A stretch of DNA of 7,438 nt from Firmicutes bacterium UBA7523 (GCA_002479415.1 DLMZ01000002.1:27537-34974), one strand, 5' to 3'. Shown: positions 1 through 7,418, numbered from the stretch's first letter. The notes: generated from the letters alone by a model not told the origin. Made by a program: numbers and translations.

Positions 1-156
1 ATATATTAGTTTATTCTAATATTATTATATATTAATTTTACAGTCAATATTTATTATAGCAATCACTAGTAAGGAATATTAAGATGTGCTAAGAGGAAAA
101 ATATTAAACAAGCAACAAAGTGCTTTAGAAATATACATAAAGGTAGTGAATAGCTA

Positions 157-711
157 TTGCCAAAAGATAAAATCGTTCTTGGAATATTAGTTGGCCTTCT
201 TTCTGATGCGGTAAAGCTTACTTTCAATTTTTTATCATTTAAATTAAATTTCACCCCTGTTGTCTTCTGGCAGCTCGTAGCTGCAACAGCTCTCGAAAAG
301 AAAGATATTTTCACGGCCGGCGGCATATTAATCGGCGCTGTTGTTGATATTATTGCAACATCACTCGTAGGGGTAATCTTTGTATATATTATTTACATTA
401 CGGGAAAGGAAAACTTATGGATTAAAGGGATAGGCTTTGGCATGTTTATATGGATCATTTTTTTTGTGATAGTTAAAGGGCAGCTGATTCAAAATAAAAT
501 TACCTCGGAGCCGTCTGGGATATTTGTCACCATTATTGCGCACTTTTTGTTCGGGCTATCCTTAGCTGTTTTCACAAGATTTTTCGGTGGCGGCATGTCC
601 ACTTTCATCGAAGATTTGAAACAGTTCCAGCAACATAAAAGTTTTAAGCTGTTGACCCCCATCTCTTTGAAAAAGTCAAATGTCGGCTTTAAGAAACCAA
701 AAAAAATATAA
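157..711 (+). CDS. Uncharacterised multi-pass membrane protein, 184 aa
   Basis: I do not recognise a named family. The protein is strongly hydrophobic. After a short basic N-terminus (MPKDK) there is a glycine-rich hydrophobic stretch at about residues 6-18, a second at about 33-46, then clear membrane helices at about 54-82, 88-107 and 120-142. It ends in a roughly 40-residue Lys-rich tail (FKKPKKI at the end) that would be expected to lie in the cytoplasm. No catalytic motif or cysteine pair is visible. The start is TTG at 157: an in-frame TAG sits at 151-153, no ATG or GTG lies early in the frame, and an imperfect Shine-Dalgarno (AAGGTAGTG, 140-148) is 8 bases upstream. The gene is more AT-rich than its neighbours and converges on the transketolase gene. 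It appears monocistronic within the window. Coding status is well supported by length and coherent hydrophobic pattern; function is unknown. Confidence 0.8.
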   Translation: MPKDKIVLGILVGLLSDAVKLTFNFLSFKLNFTPVVFWQLVAATALEKKDIFTAGGILIGAVVDIIATSLVGVIFVYIIYITGKENLWIKGIGFGMFIWIIFFVIVKGQLIQNKITSEPSGIFVTIIAHFLFGLSLAVFTRFFGGGMSTFIEDLKQFQQHKSFKLLTPISLKKSNVGFKKPKKI

Positions 712-725
712 CAACACAAGGCTTA

Positions 726-760
726 AAGCAAATGGACGGCGCTGCGCCGTCCATTTGCTT
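726..760. terminator. Shared hairpin terminator between convergent genes
   Basis: A perfect 16-bp stem (726-741 pairing with 745-760) has a 3-base CTG loop and a GC-rich tip (GGACGGCG / CGCCGTCC). It lies 14 bases after the stop of the membrane-protein gene and 2 bases beyond the transketolase stop codon on the other strand. On the plus strand it is followed by the T-rich stretch AATTATTTGTTT. On the minus strand the tail is poorer in T. I infer a bidirectional intrinsic terminator. The absence of a continuous T-tract makes the efficiency uncertain. Confidence 0.75.
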
Positions 761-762
761 AA

Positions 763-2748
763 TTATTTGTTTGAAAGCAGTTCCTCTGCCTTAGCAACAA
801 TATTCTCAACTGTAAAGCCGAATTTCTCCATTAAGGTATCACCTGGTGCTGATGCACCGAAATGGTCAATGCCTATGACATAACCTTGATCACCTGTAAA
901 GCGCTCCCAGCCCATGGGATGGGCAGCTTCAACTGCCAGCCTCTTGCCGGTTCCGGGCAGAACATCACTTCTGTAGCTTTCATCCTGAGAGAGGAATAAC
1001 TCCCAGCTCATCATGCTTATAACACGCACACTGATATTTTTTTGCTCCAGTGCCGACTTGGCATCCATTGCCAATGACACTTCAGAGCCGCTGGCGATTA
1101 GAATAATTTCTGGGGCGGAGCCTTTTTCCCTGCTTAGTATATAACCACCCTTTAAAGCGTCTTTGCCTGTACCGGGCAACTGGGGCAGATTCTGACGAGT
1201 CAAAATAAGAGCTGTGGGACCGTCGGCACGCTTTACCGCATGTAGCCAGGCAGCTGCGGTTTCACGTCCGTCAGCCGGCCTCAAAACATGCAAGTTTGGA
1301 AGGGACCTCATATTTGCCAGATGTTCTATTGGCTGATGGGTTGGACCGTCTTCGCCCACTGCAATGCTGTCGTGTGTTAAAACATAAACCACAGGCAGCC
1401 CCATCAATGCAGCTACCCGAACGGAGGGCTTCATGTAATCAAAAAAGACCATAAATGTTGAACCAAAGGAGCGCAACCCGCCGTGAAGAGCAAGGCCTGA
1501 TACTATAGCGGCCATAGCATGTTCGCGAACACCAAAAAAGATATTATTGCTACCGTATCTTTCGGCGCCGAAATCACCCAAGCCTTTTAGATATGTTTTG
1601 GTGGACGCATTCAAATCTGCCGAGCCACCTACCAAATTTGGCAAATAACGTGCTACAACTTGCATAATTTGACCTGATGCTGCCCGGGTAGCCGTAGACT
1701 TTTCAAATTCCCAGAGTGAAGGGTCCTCTTCCAGCTCAGCCGGAACATTGTGAGAGTGCCAAGCATCCCAACGTGCGGCTACTTCGGGAAATTCAATGCG
1801 GAAATCGGCAAAAAGCTTGTCCCATCCATCTTTATGCTCTGCCAATTCTCTGCAGATCCGCTCACTTTCTTTCTTAACTTCCGCGGGAACATGAAACGCT
1901 GGCTCCACAGGCCAACCTAAGCGTTCTTTAGTCAGCTTAACCTCATCAGCTCCTAGCGGTGCGCCGTGAGAATCGGCGCTTCCTTGCTTATTAGGACTAC
2001 CAAAGCCGATTTCAGTTCTCACCATAATCAATGTAGGCCGCTCTTCTTCTCTTGCCGCTGCTAACGCTTGAGAAATAGCATCTGTATCATTGCCGTCAGC
2101 CACTTCAATTACTTGCCAGTTGTATGCTTCAAAGCGCTTGCTCACATCCTCAGTAAAAGCCATTTCCGTGGAACCGTCGATAGTGATTTGATTATCGTCA
2201 TAGAGGCAGATTAGTTTGCCCAGTTTTAAGTGACCGGCTAAAGAAGCAGCTTCTGATGTAATTCCTTCCATCATGCAGCCGTCACCTACATAAACATAGG
2301 TATAATGGTCAACTAAATTGTAGCCAGGACGGTTGAATTCCGCTGCCATACGTCTTTCCGCCATAGCCATGCCGACAGCATTGGCAAAGCCCTGCCCCAG
2401 TGGGCCGGTAGTAGTTTCGACTCCCGGCGTGTGACCGTATTCCGGATGTCCCGGCGTTTTGCTTCCCCACTGACGAAAGCTTTTAAGATCTTCCAGCGAC
2501 AGATCATAGCCAAAAAGGTGCAGCAAAGAATAAAGGAGCATGGAGCCGTGTCCCGCAGACAAGATAAAACGATCCCTGTTAACCCACGAAGGATCAGCCG
2601 GACTGTGCTTCATAAATTTCGACCAGAGCACATATGCCATAGAAGCCCCGCCCATAGGTAACCCTGGATGCCCGGAATTGGCCGCTTCAACAGCGTCCAC
2701 CGATAAAAAGCGAATAGTGTTAATCGCTTGTTCTTCTAAATGTTTCAT
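763..2748 (-). CDS. tkt: Transketolase
   Basis: Thiamine diphosphate- and Mg-dependent cytosolic enzyme of the non-oxidative pentose phosphate pathway. It moves two-carbon ketol units between ketose and aldose phosphates, linking xylulose 5-P, ribose 5-P and erythrose 4-P to glycolysis. The 661 residues match the usual full length. Visible landmarks in order: GHPG with His27, SAGHGS with His67, GPLGQG 115-120, the ThDP/metal motif GDG 155-157 with Asn186, SHGAPLG with His261, Arg355, GGSADL with Ser376, the catalytic Glu409 in VREH, LTHDS with His459, GPTHQP with His471, and Arg518. The N-terminal ThDP domain, pyrimidine-binding domain (about 350-520) and C-terminal domain are therefore all intact. 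The ATG start has an AGGAGGG ribosome site (2754-2760) 5 bases upstream. A terminator behind it and a candidate promoter ahead suggest a single-gene transcript. A DXS or pyruvate dehydrogenase E1 identity is excluded by the transketolase-specific motifs. Confidence 0.98.
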   Translation of the reverse strand: MKHLEEQAINTIRFLSVDAVEAANSGHPGLPMGGASMAYVLWSKFMKHSPADPSWVNRDRFILSAGHGSMLLYSLLHLFGYDLSLEDLKSFRQWGSKTPGHPEYGHTPGVETTTGPLGQGFANAVGMAMAERRMAAEFNRPGYNLVDHYTYVYVGDGCMMEGITSEAASLAGHLKLGKLICLYDDNQITIDGSTEMAFTEDVSKRFEAYNWQVIEVADGNDTDAISQALAAAREEERPTLIMVRTEIGFGSPNKQGSADSHGAPLGADEVKLTKERLGWPVEPAFHVPAEVKKESERICRELAEHKDGWDKLFADFRIEFPEVAARWDAWHSHNVPAELEEDPSLWEFEKSTATRAASGQIMQVVARYLPNLVGGSADLNASTKTYLKGLGDFGAERYGSNNIFFGVREHAMAAIVSGLALHGGLRSFGSTFMVFFDYMKPSVRVAALMGLPVVYVLTHDSIAVGEDGPTHQPIEHLANMRSLPNLHVLRPADGRETAAAWLHAVKRADGPTALILTRQNLPQLPGTGKDALKGGYILSREKGSAPEIILIASGSEVSLAMDAKSALEQKNISVRVISMMSWELFLSQDESYRSDVLPGTGKRLAVEAAHPMGWERFTGDQGYVIGIDHFGASAPGDTLMEKFGFTVENIVAKAEELLSNK

Positions 2749-2781
2749 TCTGTCCCTCCTGAGTGTAAAAACTTCTCTCTT

Positions 2782-2811
2782 ATTTTATCTATAAATGACT
2801 AAAAAAAACAA
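2782..2811 (-). promoter_or_regulatory. Candidate sigma-A promoter for tkt
   Basis: Read on the minus strand, TTGTTT (2806-2811) is separated by 18 bases from TAAAAT (2782-2787). This lies between the upstream terminator and the tkt ribosome site and would give a 5' leader of roughly 25-30 bases. The region is very AT-rich, so a match of this quality could arise by chance. Position is the main support. Confidence 0.4.
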
Positions 2812-2851
2812 GTAATACTTTTAATTTTTACTTAAAGCGACAAAAAGAGAG

Positions 2852-2876
2852 AAAAAAATCCGGCAATTATGCCGGA
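2852..2876 (-). terminator. Intrinsic terminator after the flavoprotein gene
   Basis: On the minus strand a 7-bp GC-rich stem (TCCGGCA / TGCCGGA, 2859-2865 with 2870-2876) and a 4-base loop are followed directly by seven T residues (complement of the A-run 2852-2858) and more pyrimidines. It begins 7 bases after the TAG stop of the flavoprotein gene. This is a textbook rho-independent terminator closing the ABC-F/flavoprotein unit and insulating tkt. Confidence 0.92.
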
Positions 2877-2883
2877 CATATAA

Positions 2884-3450
2884 CTACATAATCTTTAAAG
2901 CAAGCTTCCCCACATTCTCCGCAAAGCGTTCCGCTGTTCTTACGCCCTCTTCATCCTCCATAGCCTCACCGGGCTTTTTACCAAAAAGGATATTCCAGTA
3001 AGTAGATCCGGGCACAATCATTTCATTAATAAAGAAAAACATCAGCATTTCTTGAATAGTTGCCGTAGCGCCTCCCCGGCGGTTAATAGCTATGGGGCCA
3101 CCCACCTTCCAAGACAAAAACTTATCATTGTTGTAGGAAAGCATCCCTACCCGCTGCAAAAGATTCATTAAATCTCCGCGAGCTGTACCGAAGTATACAG
3201 GGGAACCTACAATAAGGCCTTTAGCTGCTCTAACTTTATCAGCTATTTCGTTTAACCCATCATCTAAAACACAGATTCCTTTCCCAACACATTTTGCACA
3301 AGCAATGCATGCATCAATCTTTTTCCCGGCCAAAGAGATAATCTCCGGTTCCAAGCCCATTGCCGCCAGCTTATCTGAGCACTTCCCCATTACCCGCATA
3401 GTGTTTCCTTCTTTCTTTGGGCTGCCGGAGATTAATAATACTTTTTCCAT
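2884..3450 (-). CDS. Iron-sulfur flavoprotein (flavodoxin-like NADPH-dependent FMN reductase superfamily)
   Basis: Predicted cytosolic flavodoxin-fold redox protein of 188 aa. The N-terminal beta strand and FMN-phosphate loop are seen as LLISGSPKKEGNT (residues 5-17). GSPVYFG (82-88) and the downstream NRRGG stretch are typical of this family's flavin pocket. Between them lies a compact cysteine cluster, Cys48-x2-Cys51-x2-Cys54-x5-Cys60. This matches the C-x2-C-x2-C-x4-7-C motif of archaeal and anaerobe iron-sulfur flavoproteins (Isf), which bind a 4Fe-4S cluster plus FMN and pass electrons between ferredoxin-like partners and acceptors such as O2 or H2O2. The length also fits Isf. The electron partners here are unknown. 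I place the start at ATG 3448-3450 because GGGAGG (3459-3464) is 8 bases upstream. A TTG two codons earlier (3454-3456) would be only 2 bases from that site. The gene follows the ABC-F gene by 53 bases with no terminator between, so co-transcription is likely. Confidence 0.88.
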   Translation of the reverse strand: MEKVLLISGSPKKEGNTMRVMGKCSDKLAAMGLEPEIISLAGKKIDACIACAKCVGKGICVLDDGLNEIADKVRAAKGLIVGSPVYFGTARGDLMNLLQRVGMLSYNNDKFLSWKVGGPIAINRRGGATATIQEMLMFFFINEMIVPGSTYWNILFGKKPGEAMEDEEGVRTAERFAENVGKLALKIM

Positions 3451-3458
3451 AAACAATT

Positions 3459-3464
3459 CCTCCC
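3459..3464 (-). promoter_or_regulatory. Ribosome binding site deciding the flavoprotein start
   Basis: GGGAGG on the minus strand. Its 8-base spacing to ATG 3448-3450 is normal, whereas the in-frame TTG at 3454-3456 would have only 2 bases of spacing. This favours the 188-residue product over a 190-residue one. Confidence 0.8.
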
Positions 3465-3503
3465 AATACGCTTTGTTTTAGAGCATCCAGCTATACAGCA
3501 TAT

Positions 3504-5429
3504 TCAAATCTCTAATTTTTTAGCCATGCTTTCCCATTCGTGATACATTTCTTCTAGCTCTGCTTTGAGAGACTGCACAGCTTCCGCCTTCTCCCTGGCC
3601 AAAACAAAATCACTAAAAACCTCAGGCAATACCAACTCTTGCTCCAGTTCAGATACCTGACGTTCTTTATCAATAATGCTTTCTTCCAGCTCAGCATACC
3701 CTTGTTCAAGCTTGCGCCGTTCACGACGGACAGCCAATTCTCGGTTACGTTCCTCTTTTTCTCTTTCTAGCTTAACCTTTTTTTCCTCCTTAGCCGGGTC
3801 CTTAAAAACTTCACAACCATTGTTGTTACGTTCCTCAACATAAGCAGGGTAGGGCATTTTATAGAAAGAAACACGACCACTGATTACTTCCAAAACCTTT
3901 TCGGTCGTTCGTGAAAGAAAGTAACGATCGTGAGAAACGACCAGCAATGTGCCGGGAAACTGGTGAATCGCTTTTTCCAGTTCTTCCACACTACTGATAT
4001 CGAGATGATTGGTAGGCTCGTCAAGGACAAGAAAATTACCGTCTTCCAGGCCCAGCTTGGCCAAAACAAGCCGGCTTCGTTCACCACCGCTTAAATCCAA
4101 ATTGCGCTTGAAAACATCATCTCCATAAAACAAGAACCTTCCCAAATAGGTACGTGCTTCCGTTGTAGTCATCTCTGAAACGTCTAAAATTTCCTGCAGC
4201 GGTGTTTTTTCAGCAGACAACGCTCCTTGATGCTGGTCAAAATAAATTATACGAACGCCAGGCCCAAGCCAGACGCTTCCTGCATCAGGAGTCAGCTCTT
4301 TTGCAATCATTTTTAGTAAAGTAGTTTTTCCTGCGCCGTTGGGACCGACCAAAGCGACTCTATCACCCCAGCGAACTTCAAAGCTAGCGTCGCAAAAAAC
4401 AGAGTTACCGTCAAATTGCTTCCCCGCATTTTCGACCCGTGCCACTATTTCACCGCTCCGGCCTGAATATCCAAAATCCATACGAATAACCTTCTCACTA
4501 CTTGGTTTATCCAACAGCTCCAAAGTATCCAACCGTTTCTGCCTGCTCTTTGCCTGCCTTTTTTCACGCTCACCAGTTCCGGATGTGCGAATTAAAGTTC
4601 TTTCCTTATCTAATAATGCCTGCTGTTTATCATATTCTCTATGCTGTGTTGTTTCTTCAAGCTCACGTTGTGTCAGGTATGCCGAATAGTTGCCAGGATA
4701 GCTTTTTATTCGGCAAGCATCCAAAGCAAGAATTCTCCCTGCTACCCTATCTAAGAAGTAGCGGTCATGGGAAACAATGAGTACACTGCCGCCCCAATCC
4801 CGAAGATAAACTTCCAGCCATTCTACTGCTGAAATATCCAAATGGTTTGTAGGCTCATCAAGGAGCAATAAATCCGGCTCTTCCAGCAACAAACGTGCAA
4901 GCTGCAGCCGTGTTCTCTCTCCTCCTGAAAAGGTGGAAACATTACGCTTCATGTCCGAAGGGGAAAAACCTAAGCCTGATGTAACGGCACGCAGCTTTGC
5001 TTCGGCGCCATATCCTCCCGCCTGTTCGTAACTTTGTTCTAGCTCACCATACAATTGCATCAGCGTTTCAATATCTGCGGGATTCTCCGTTACCTCCGGC
5101 GCACTCATCTGTGCCTCTATTTCACGCAAACGAAGAGACATTTCATCCAGTTTTTTAAACGCCCGACGCAGTTCCTCCTCCATAGTTCCAGGAATAGTCG
5201 ACAACGTTCCCTGTGCCAAATAACCCAAGGTAGTATTGCGGGCCATTGTAATCGTCCCGCCATCGGCTTCTTCTTCCCCTGCAAGGATTTTCAGTAAAGT
5301 AGTTTTTCCTGCACCGTTGGGGCCAATAAGGCCTGCGCGTTCTCCCGTCTGCACCTGCAGGGAGACAGCATTAAGAATCATATCTGCACCGTATGCTTTT
5401 GAAAGTTGTTTAACTGCAAGTACCGCCAT
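3504..5429 (-). CDS. ABC-F family ATPase, YdiF/Uup-like
   Basis: Soluble tandem-ATPase protein without membrane domains. ABC-F proteins bind the ribosomal E site and act on translation (relief of stalled or drug-bound ribosomes). The exact role of this member is inferred only from family. Two complete ABC domains are seen. The first has Walker A GPNGAGKT (36-43), signature FSGGE (167-171), Walker B LLLLDEP (187-193) and H-loop SHDRYF (220-225). The second has Walker A 362-369, signature LSGGE (446-450), FLVLDEP (466-472) and SHDRYF (499-504). The basic interdomain linker that touches P-site tRNA lies at about 250-325, including REKRQAKSRQKR. A charged coiled-coil tail (about 545-641) is predicted. 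The 641 aa length and this tail resemble Bacillus YdiF and differ from EttA, which lacks the tail. GGAGG (5434-5438) lies 4 bases before the ATG. It is divergent from typA and probably leads a two-gene unit with the flavoprotein. Antibiotic resistance cannot be claimed from sequence. Confidence 0.95.
   Translation of the reverse strand: MAVLAVKQLSKAYGADMILNAVSLQVQTGERAGLIGPNGAGKTTLLKILAGEEEADGGTITMARNTTLGYLAQGTLSTIPGTMEEELRRAFKKLDEMSLRLREIEAQMSAPEVTENPADIETLMQLYGELEQSYEQAGGYGAEAKLRAVTSGLGFSPSDMKRNVSTFSGGERTRLQLARLLLEEPDLLLLDEPTNHLDISAVEWLEVYLRDWGGSVLIVSHDRYFLDRVAGRILALDACRIKSYPGNYSAYLTQRELEETTQHREYDKQQALLDKERTLIRTSGTGEREKRQAKSRQKRLDTLELLDKPSSEKVIRMDFGYSGRSGEIVARVENAGKQFDGNSVFCDASFEVRWGDRVALVGPNGAGKTTLLKMIAKELTPDAGSVWLGPGVRIIYFDQHQGALSAEKTPLQEILDVSEMTTTEARTYLGRFLFYGDDVFKRNLDLSGGERSRLVLAKLGLEDGNFLVLDEPTNHLDISSVEELEKAIHQFPGTLLVVSHDRYFLSRTTEKVLEVISGRVSFYKMPYPAYVEERNNNGCEVFKDPAKEEKKVKLEREKEERNRELAVRRERRKLEQGYAELEESIIDKERQVSELEQELVLPEVFSDFVLAREKAEAVQSLKAELEEMYHEWESMAKKLEI
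4315..4343 (-). repeat. Internal repeat copy 2, second Walker A of the ABC-F gene
   Basis: A 29-base stretch encoding the PNGAGKTTLL core of the second ATPase domain. It matches the first-domain copy at 5293-5321 at 28 of 29 bases, including synonymous positions. It reflects the tandem-domain origin of ABC-F genes and possibly local sequence homogenisation. Confidence 0.7.
5293..5321 (-). repeat. Internal repeat copy 1, first Walker A of the ABC-F gene
   Basis: This is the partner of the 4315-4343 copy. The single difference is a third-position change in an alanine or glycine codon of the P-loop, which is silent. Flanking sequence diverges quickly outside the repeat. Confidence 0.7.
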
Positions 5430-5506
5430 ATATCCTCCATACTAACATAATCATTTATTCTTTAATTCAGCGCAATAATTATTTATTCCTGCAAATTAAT
5501 TTTTTC

Positions 5507-5535
5507 TTGTGCCAATAGAGTATAGCTGGTATACT
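5507..5535 (+). promoter_or_regulatory. Sigma-A-type promoter for typA with extended -10
   Basis: The -35 element TTGTGC (5507-5512) and the -10 element TATACT (5530-5535) are separated by exactly 17 bases. A TG dinucleotide one base before the -10 (5527-5528) gives an extended -10. An AT-rich stretch, including a T-run at 5500-5505, lies upstream like an UP element. Transcription would start near 5542, giving a leader of about 25 bases that carries the AGGGGGT ribosome site (5553-5559), 7 bases before the typA ATG. Confidence 0.75.
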
Positions 5536-5566
5536 TGTAGGGATGTGCTTATAGGGGGTTAACAAA

Positions 5567-7390
5567 ATGGAAATTAGAAATTTGGCAATTATCGCTCACG
5601 TAGACCACGGCAAAACCACTCTTGTTGACGGACTACTTAGACAAAGCGGTATTTTCCGCAGTAACGAAGTGGTCGCGGAGCGCGTAATGGACTCCAATGA
5701 CCTAGAAAGAGAACGGGGAATAACAATTCTCGCAAAAAACACCGCAGTTACCTTCAACGGTGTCAAGATTAATATTGTGGACACACCGGGACACGCTGAC
5801 TTTGGCGGAGAAGTAGAACGAGCGCTCTCCATGGTGGACGGAGTGTTATTAGTGGTGGATGCCTTCGAAGGGCCAATGCCGCAGACACGCTTTGTGCTTC
5901 GTAAAGCGCTGGAATTAGGGCTCCGTCCCATTGTAGTCGTTAACAAGGTAGACAGGGCTGATTCCCGTCCGCTGGAAGTAGTCAATATGGCCTTTGACCT
6001 GTTTGTTGAACTGGGCGCTACCGATGAACAGCTTGACTTTCCTGTTATCTATGCCTCGGCTAAAGAAGGTGTGGCAGGATTAGAACCAGACAAGCTTGAA
6101 AACTCACTTAAACCTCTTTTTGAAATGATGATTAAATATACTCCTGCTCCCTCAGGGGACGTTTCAGCTCCGTTTCAAATGCTTGTTGCCAATTTATCAC
6201 ATGACAATTATGTGGGAAAATATGCGATAGGCCGAGTACTGCGCGGGACTCTGAAACCGGGTGAAAGCGTTGCGGTAATGCATGCTGACGGCACAGTGGA
6301 GCGAGGACGCATCAATAAAGTTTTTGTATACGACGGACTAAAAAAAGTAGAAACAGAAATAGCGGAGACCGGTGATATCGTTGCTCTTTCCGGACTGGAA
6401 AATATCAACATCGGAGAAACCATCTGCCACCCCGACAGCCCGGAACAAATTCCTGTTGTTGCTGTGGACGAGCCGACACTGACTATGAATTTTTTAGTTA
6501 ATAACAGCCCTTTTGCTGGGCGTGAAGGGCAATTTGTTACATCTCGAAAAATAAGGGAGCGGCTTTTCCGCGAACTAGACATTAACGTTTCATTAAGAGT
6601 TGAAGAAACTGATAGCGCAGATTGTTATCTTGTTGCCGGCCGTGGAGAGCTGCATTTATCAATTCTGATTGAAAACATGCGCCGTGAAGGGTACGAGCTG
6701 CAAGTAAGCAAGCCGGAAGTTATACTCAAGAATATTGGCGGGAAAGTTCACGAGCCCATAGAACACTTAATTCTAGACCTGCCTGAGGAATCAATGGGCA
6801 GTGTCATGGAAGCACTTAGCAAACGTAAAGGTGAAATGGTAGACATGATTTCTTCCGGCACAGGTGAGGTTCGCCTGGAATTCCATATTCCTGCTAGAGG
6901 GCTAATAGGCTTCCGTTCCGAGTTTTTAACAGAAACACGCGGCAACGGAGTAATGAACCATATCTTCTACGGCTACCAGCCTCATAAAGGGGATATTTGC
7001 TCTCGCTACCAAGGTGCTCTAATTGCTTTTGAAGATGGGGAAGCCACAACTTACGGCCTGAAAGCCGCAGAAGAAAGAGGTACACTATTCATTACCCCGT
7101 CACAAAAAGTTTATGAGGGAATGATTGTTGGCCAAAACAACAGGGAAGATGACCTGGAAGTAAACGTCTGCAAGAAAAAGCATTTAACTAACATTCGTTC
7201 ATCCAGTTCTGATGATACTGTCCGCTTGAGGGAACCTAGAATTCTCAGCCTGGAAGAATCTATTGAATTTATTGCCGATGATGAACTGGTGGAGATCACA
7301 CCGAAAAGTATTCGCTTGCGAAAAAAACTGCTCAAAAAACATGACAGAGCAAAAGCAAGCAAGAACCAGAAAGCTGCTTCCAATAGCTAA
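5567..7390 (+). CDS. typA: Ribosome-associated translational GTPase TypA/BipA
   Basis: Cytosolic GTPase of the EF-G/LepA superfamily. It binds the ribosome at the factor site and aids ribosome assembly and growth under cold or other stress in studied bacteria. All GTPase motifs are intact: G1 AHVDHGKT (10-17), G2 RGITI (50-54), G3 DTPGH (72-76), G4 NKVD (126-129) and G5 SAK (164-166). A beta-barrel domain II follows at about 200-290, then EF-G domain III- and V-like modules (about 300-480, including GRGELHLSILIENMRREG). The BipA-specific C-terminal domain (about 480-607) includes the conserved ITPSQKVYEGMIVGQN region. EF-G domain IV is absent, and the 607 aa length is typical, which separates it from EF-G (about 690 aa) and supports TypA over LepA. 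The C-terminus ends in a Lys-rich tail. The ATG start is well placed after AGGGGGT. It is divergent from the ABC-F gene and has its own promoter and a terminator hairpin. Confidence 0.98.
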   Translation: MEIRNLAIIAHVDHGKTTLVDGLLRQSGIFRSNEVVAERVMDSNDLERERGITILAKNTAVTFNGVKINIVDTPGHADFGGEVERALSMVDGVLLVVDAFEGPMPQTRFVLRKALELGLRPIVVVNKVDRADSRPLEVVNMAFDLFVELGATDEQLDFPVIYASAKEGVAGLEPDKLENSLKPLFEMMIKYTPAPSGDVSAPFQMLVANLSHDNYVGKYAIGRVLRGTLKPGESVAVMHADGTVERGRINKVFVYDGLKKVETEIAETGDIVALSGLENINIGETICHPDSPEQIPVVAVDEPTLTMNFLVNNSPFAGREGQFVTSRKIRERLFRELDINVSLRVEETDSADCYLVAGRGELHLSILIENMRREGYELQVSKPEVILKNIGGKVHEPIEHLILDLPEESMGSVMEALSKRKGEMVDMISSGTGEVRLEFHIPARGLIGFRSEFLTETRGNGVMNHIFYGYQPHKGDICSRYQGALIAFEDGEATTYGLKAAEERGTLFITPSQKVYEGMIVGQNNREDDLEVNVCKKKHLTNIRSSSSDDTVRLREPRILSLEESIEFIADDELVEITPKSIRLRKKLLKKHDRAKASKNQKAASNS

Positions 7391-7418
7391 TTTAAGAAAT
7401 GTTACTTATATATAAAGA

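Noticed and set aside
3..22. Inverted repeat ATATTAG / CTAATAT in the first bases
   Set aside because: The 7-bp stem is almost all A-T in DNA of very low GC content, so it is expected by chance and would be too weak for a terminator.
37..60. TTTACA as a -35 element for the membrane-protein gene
   Set aside because: No acceptable -10 hexamer lies 16-18 bases downstream; AT-rich DNA gives many such partial matches. The true promoter remains unlocated.
66..326. Minus-strand open frame opposite the membrane-protein gene
   Set aside because: It overlaps the coherent hydrophobic plus-strand gene, has no good ribosome site, and its translation looks like a low-complexity shadow.
3451..3503. Possible terminator between the ABC-F and flavoprotein genes
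   Set aside because: Only a very short GCT / AGC pairing is present and there is no T-tract, so read-through is more likely.
4339..4689. Plus-strand open frame inside the ABC-F gene (and similar frames at 2431-2661, 4502-4780, 5055-5297)
   Set aside because: All lie antisense to strongly conserved ABC-F or transketolase coding sequence and are rich in Ser, Arg and Cys as expected of antisense shadows.
5447..5475. Minus-strand TTGCGC with GATTAT, 17-base spacing, as the ABC-F promoter
   Set aside because: Spacing is right, but both hexamers are weak and the implied leader would be only about ten bases, leaving the ribosome site almost at the transcript's 5' end. Not called as a feature.
5596..5985. 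Minus-strand open frame inside typA (and 6208-6582, 7111-7383)
   Set aside because: They are antisense to the fully conserved GTPase gene, with Ser/Arg-rich translations and no plausible ribosome site or family.
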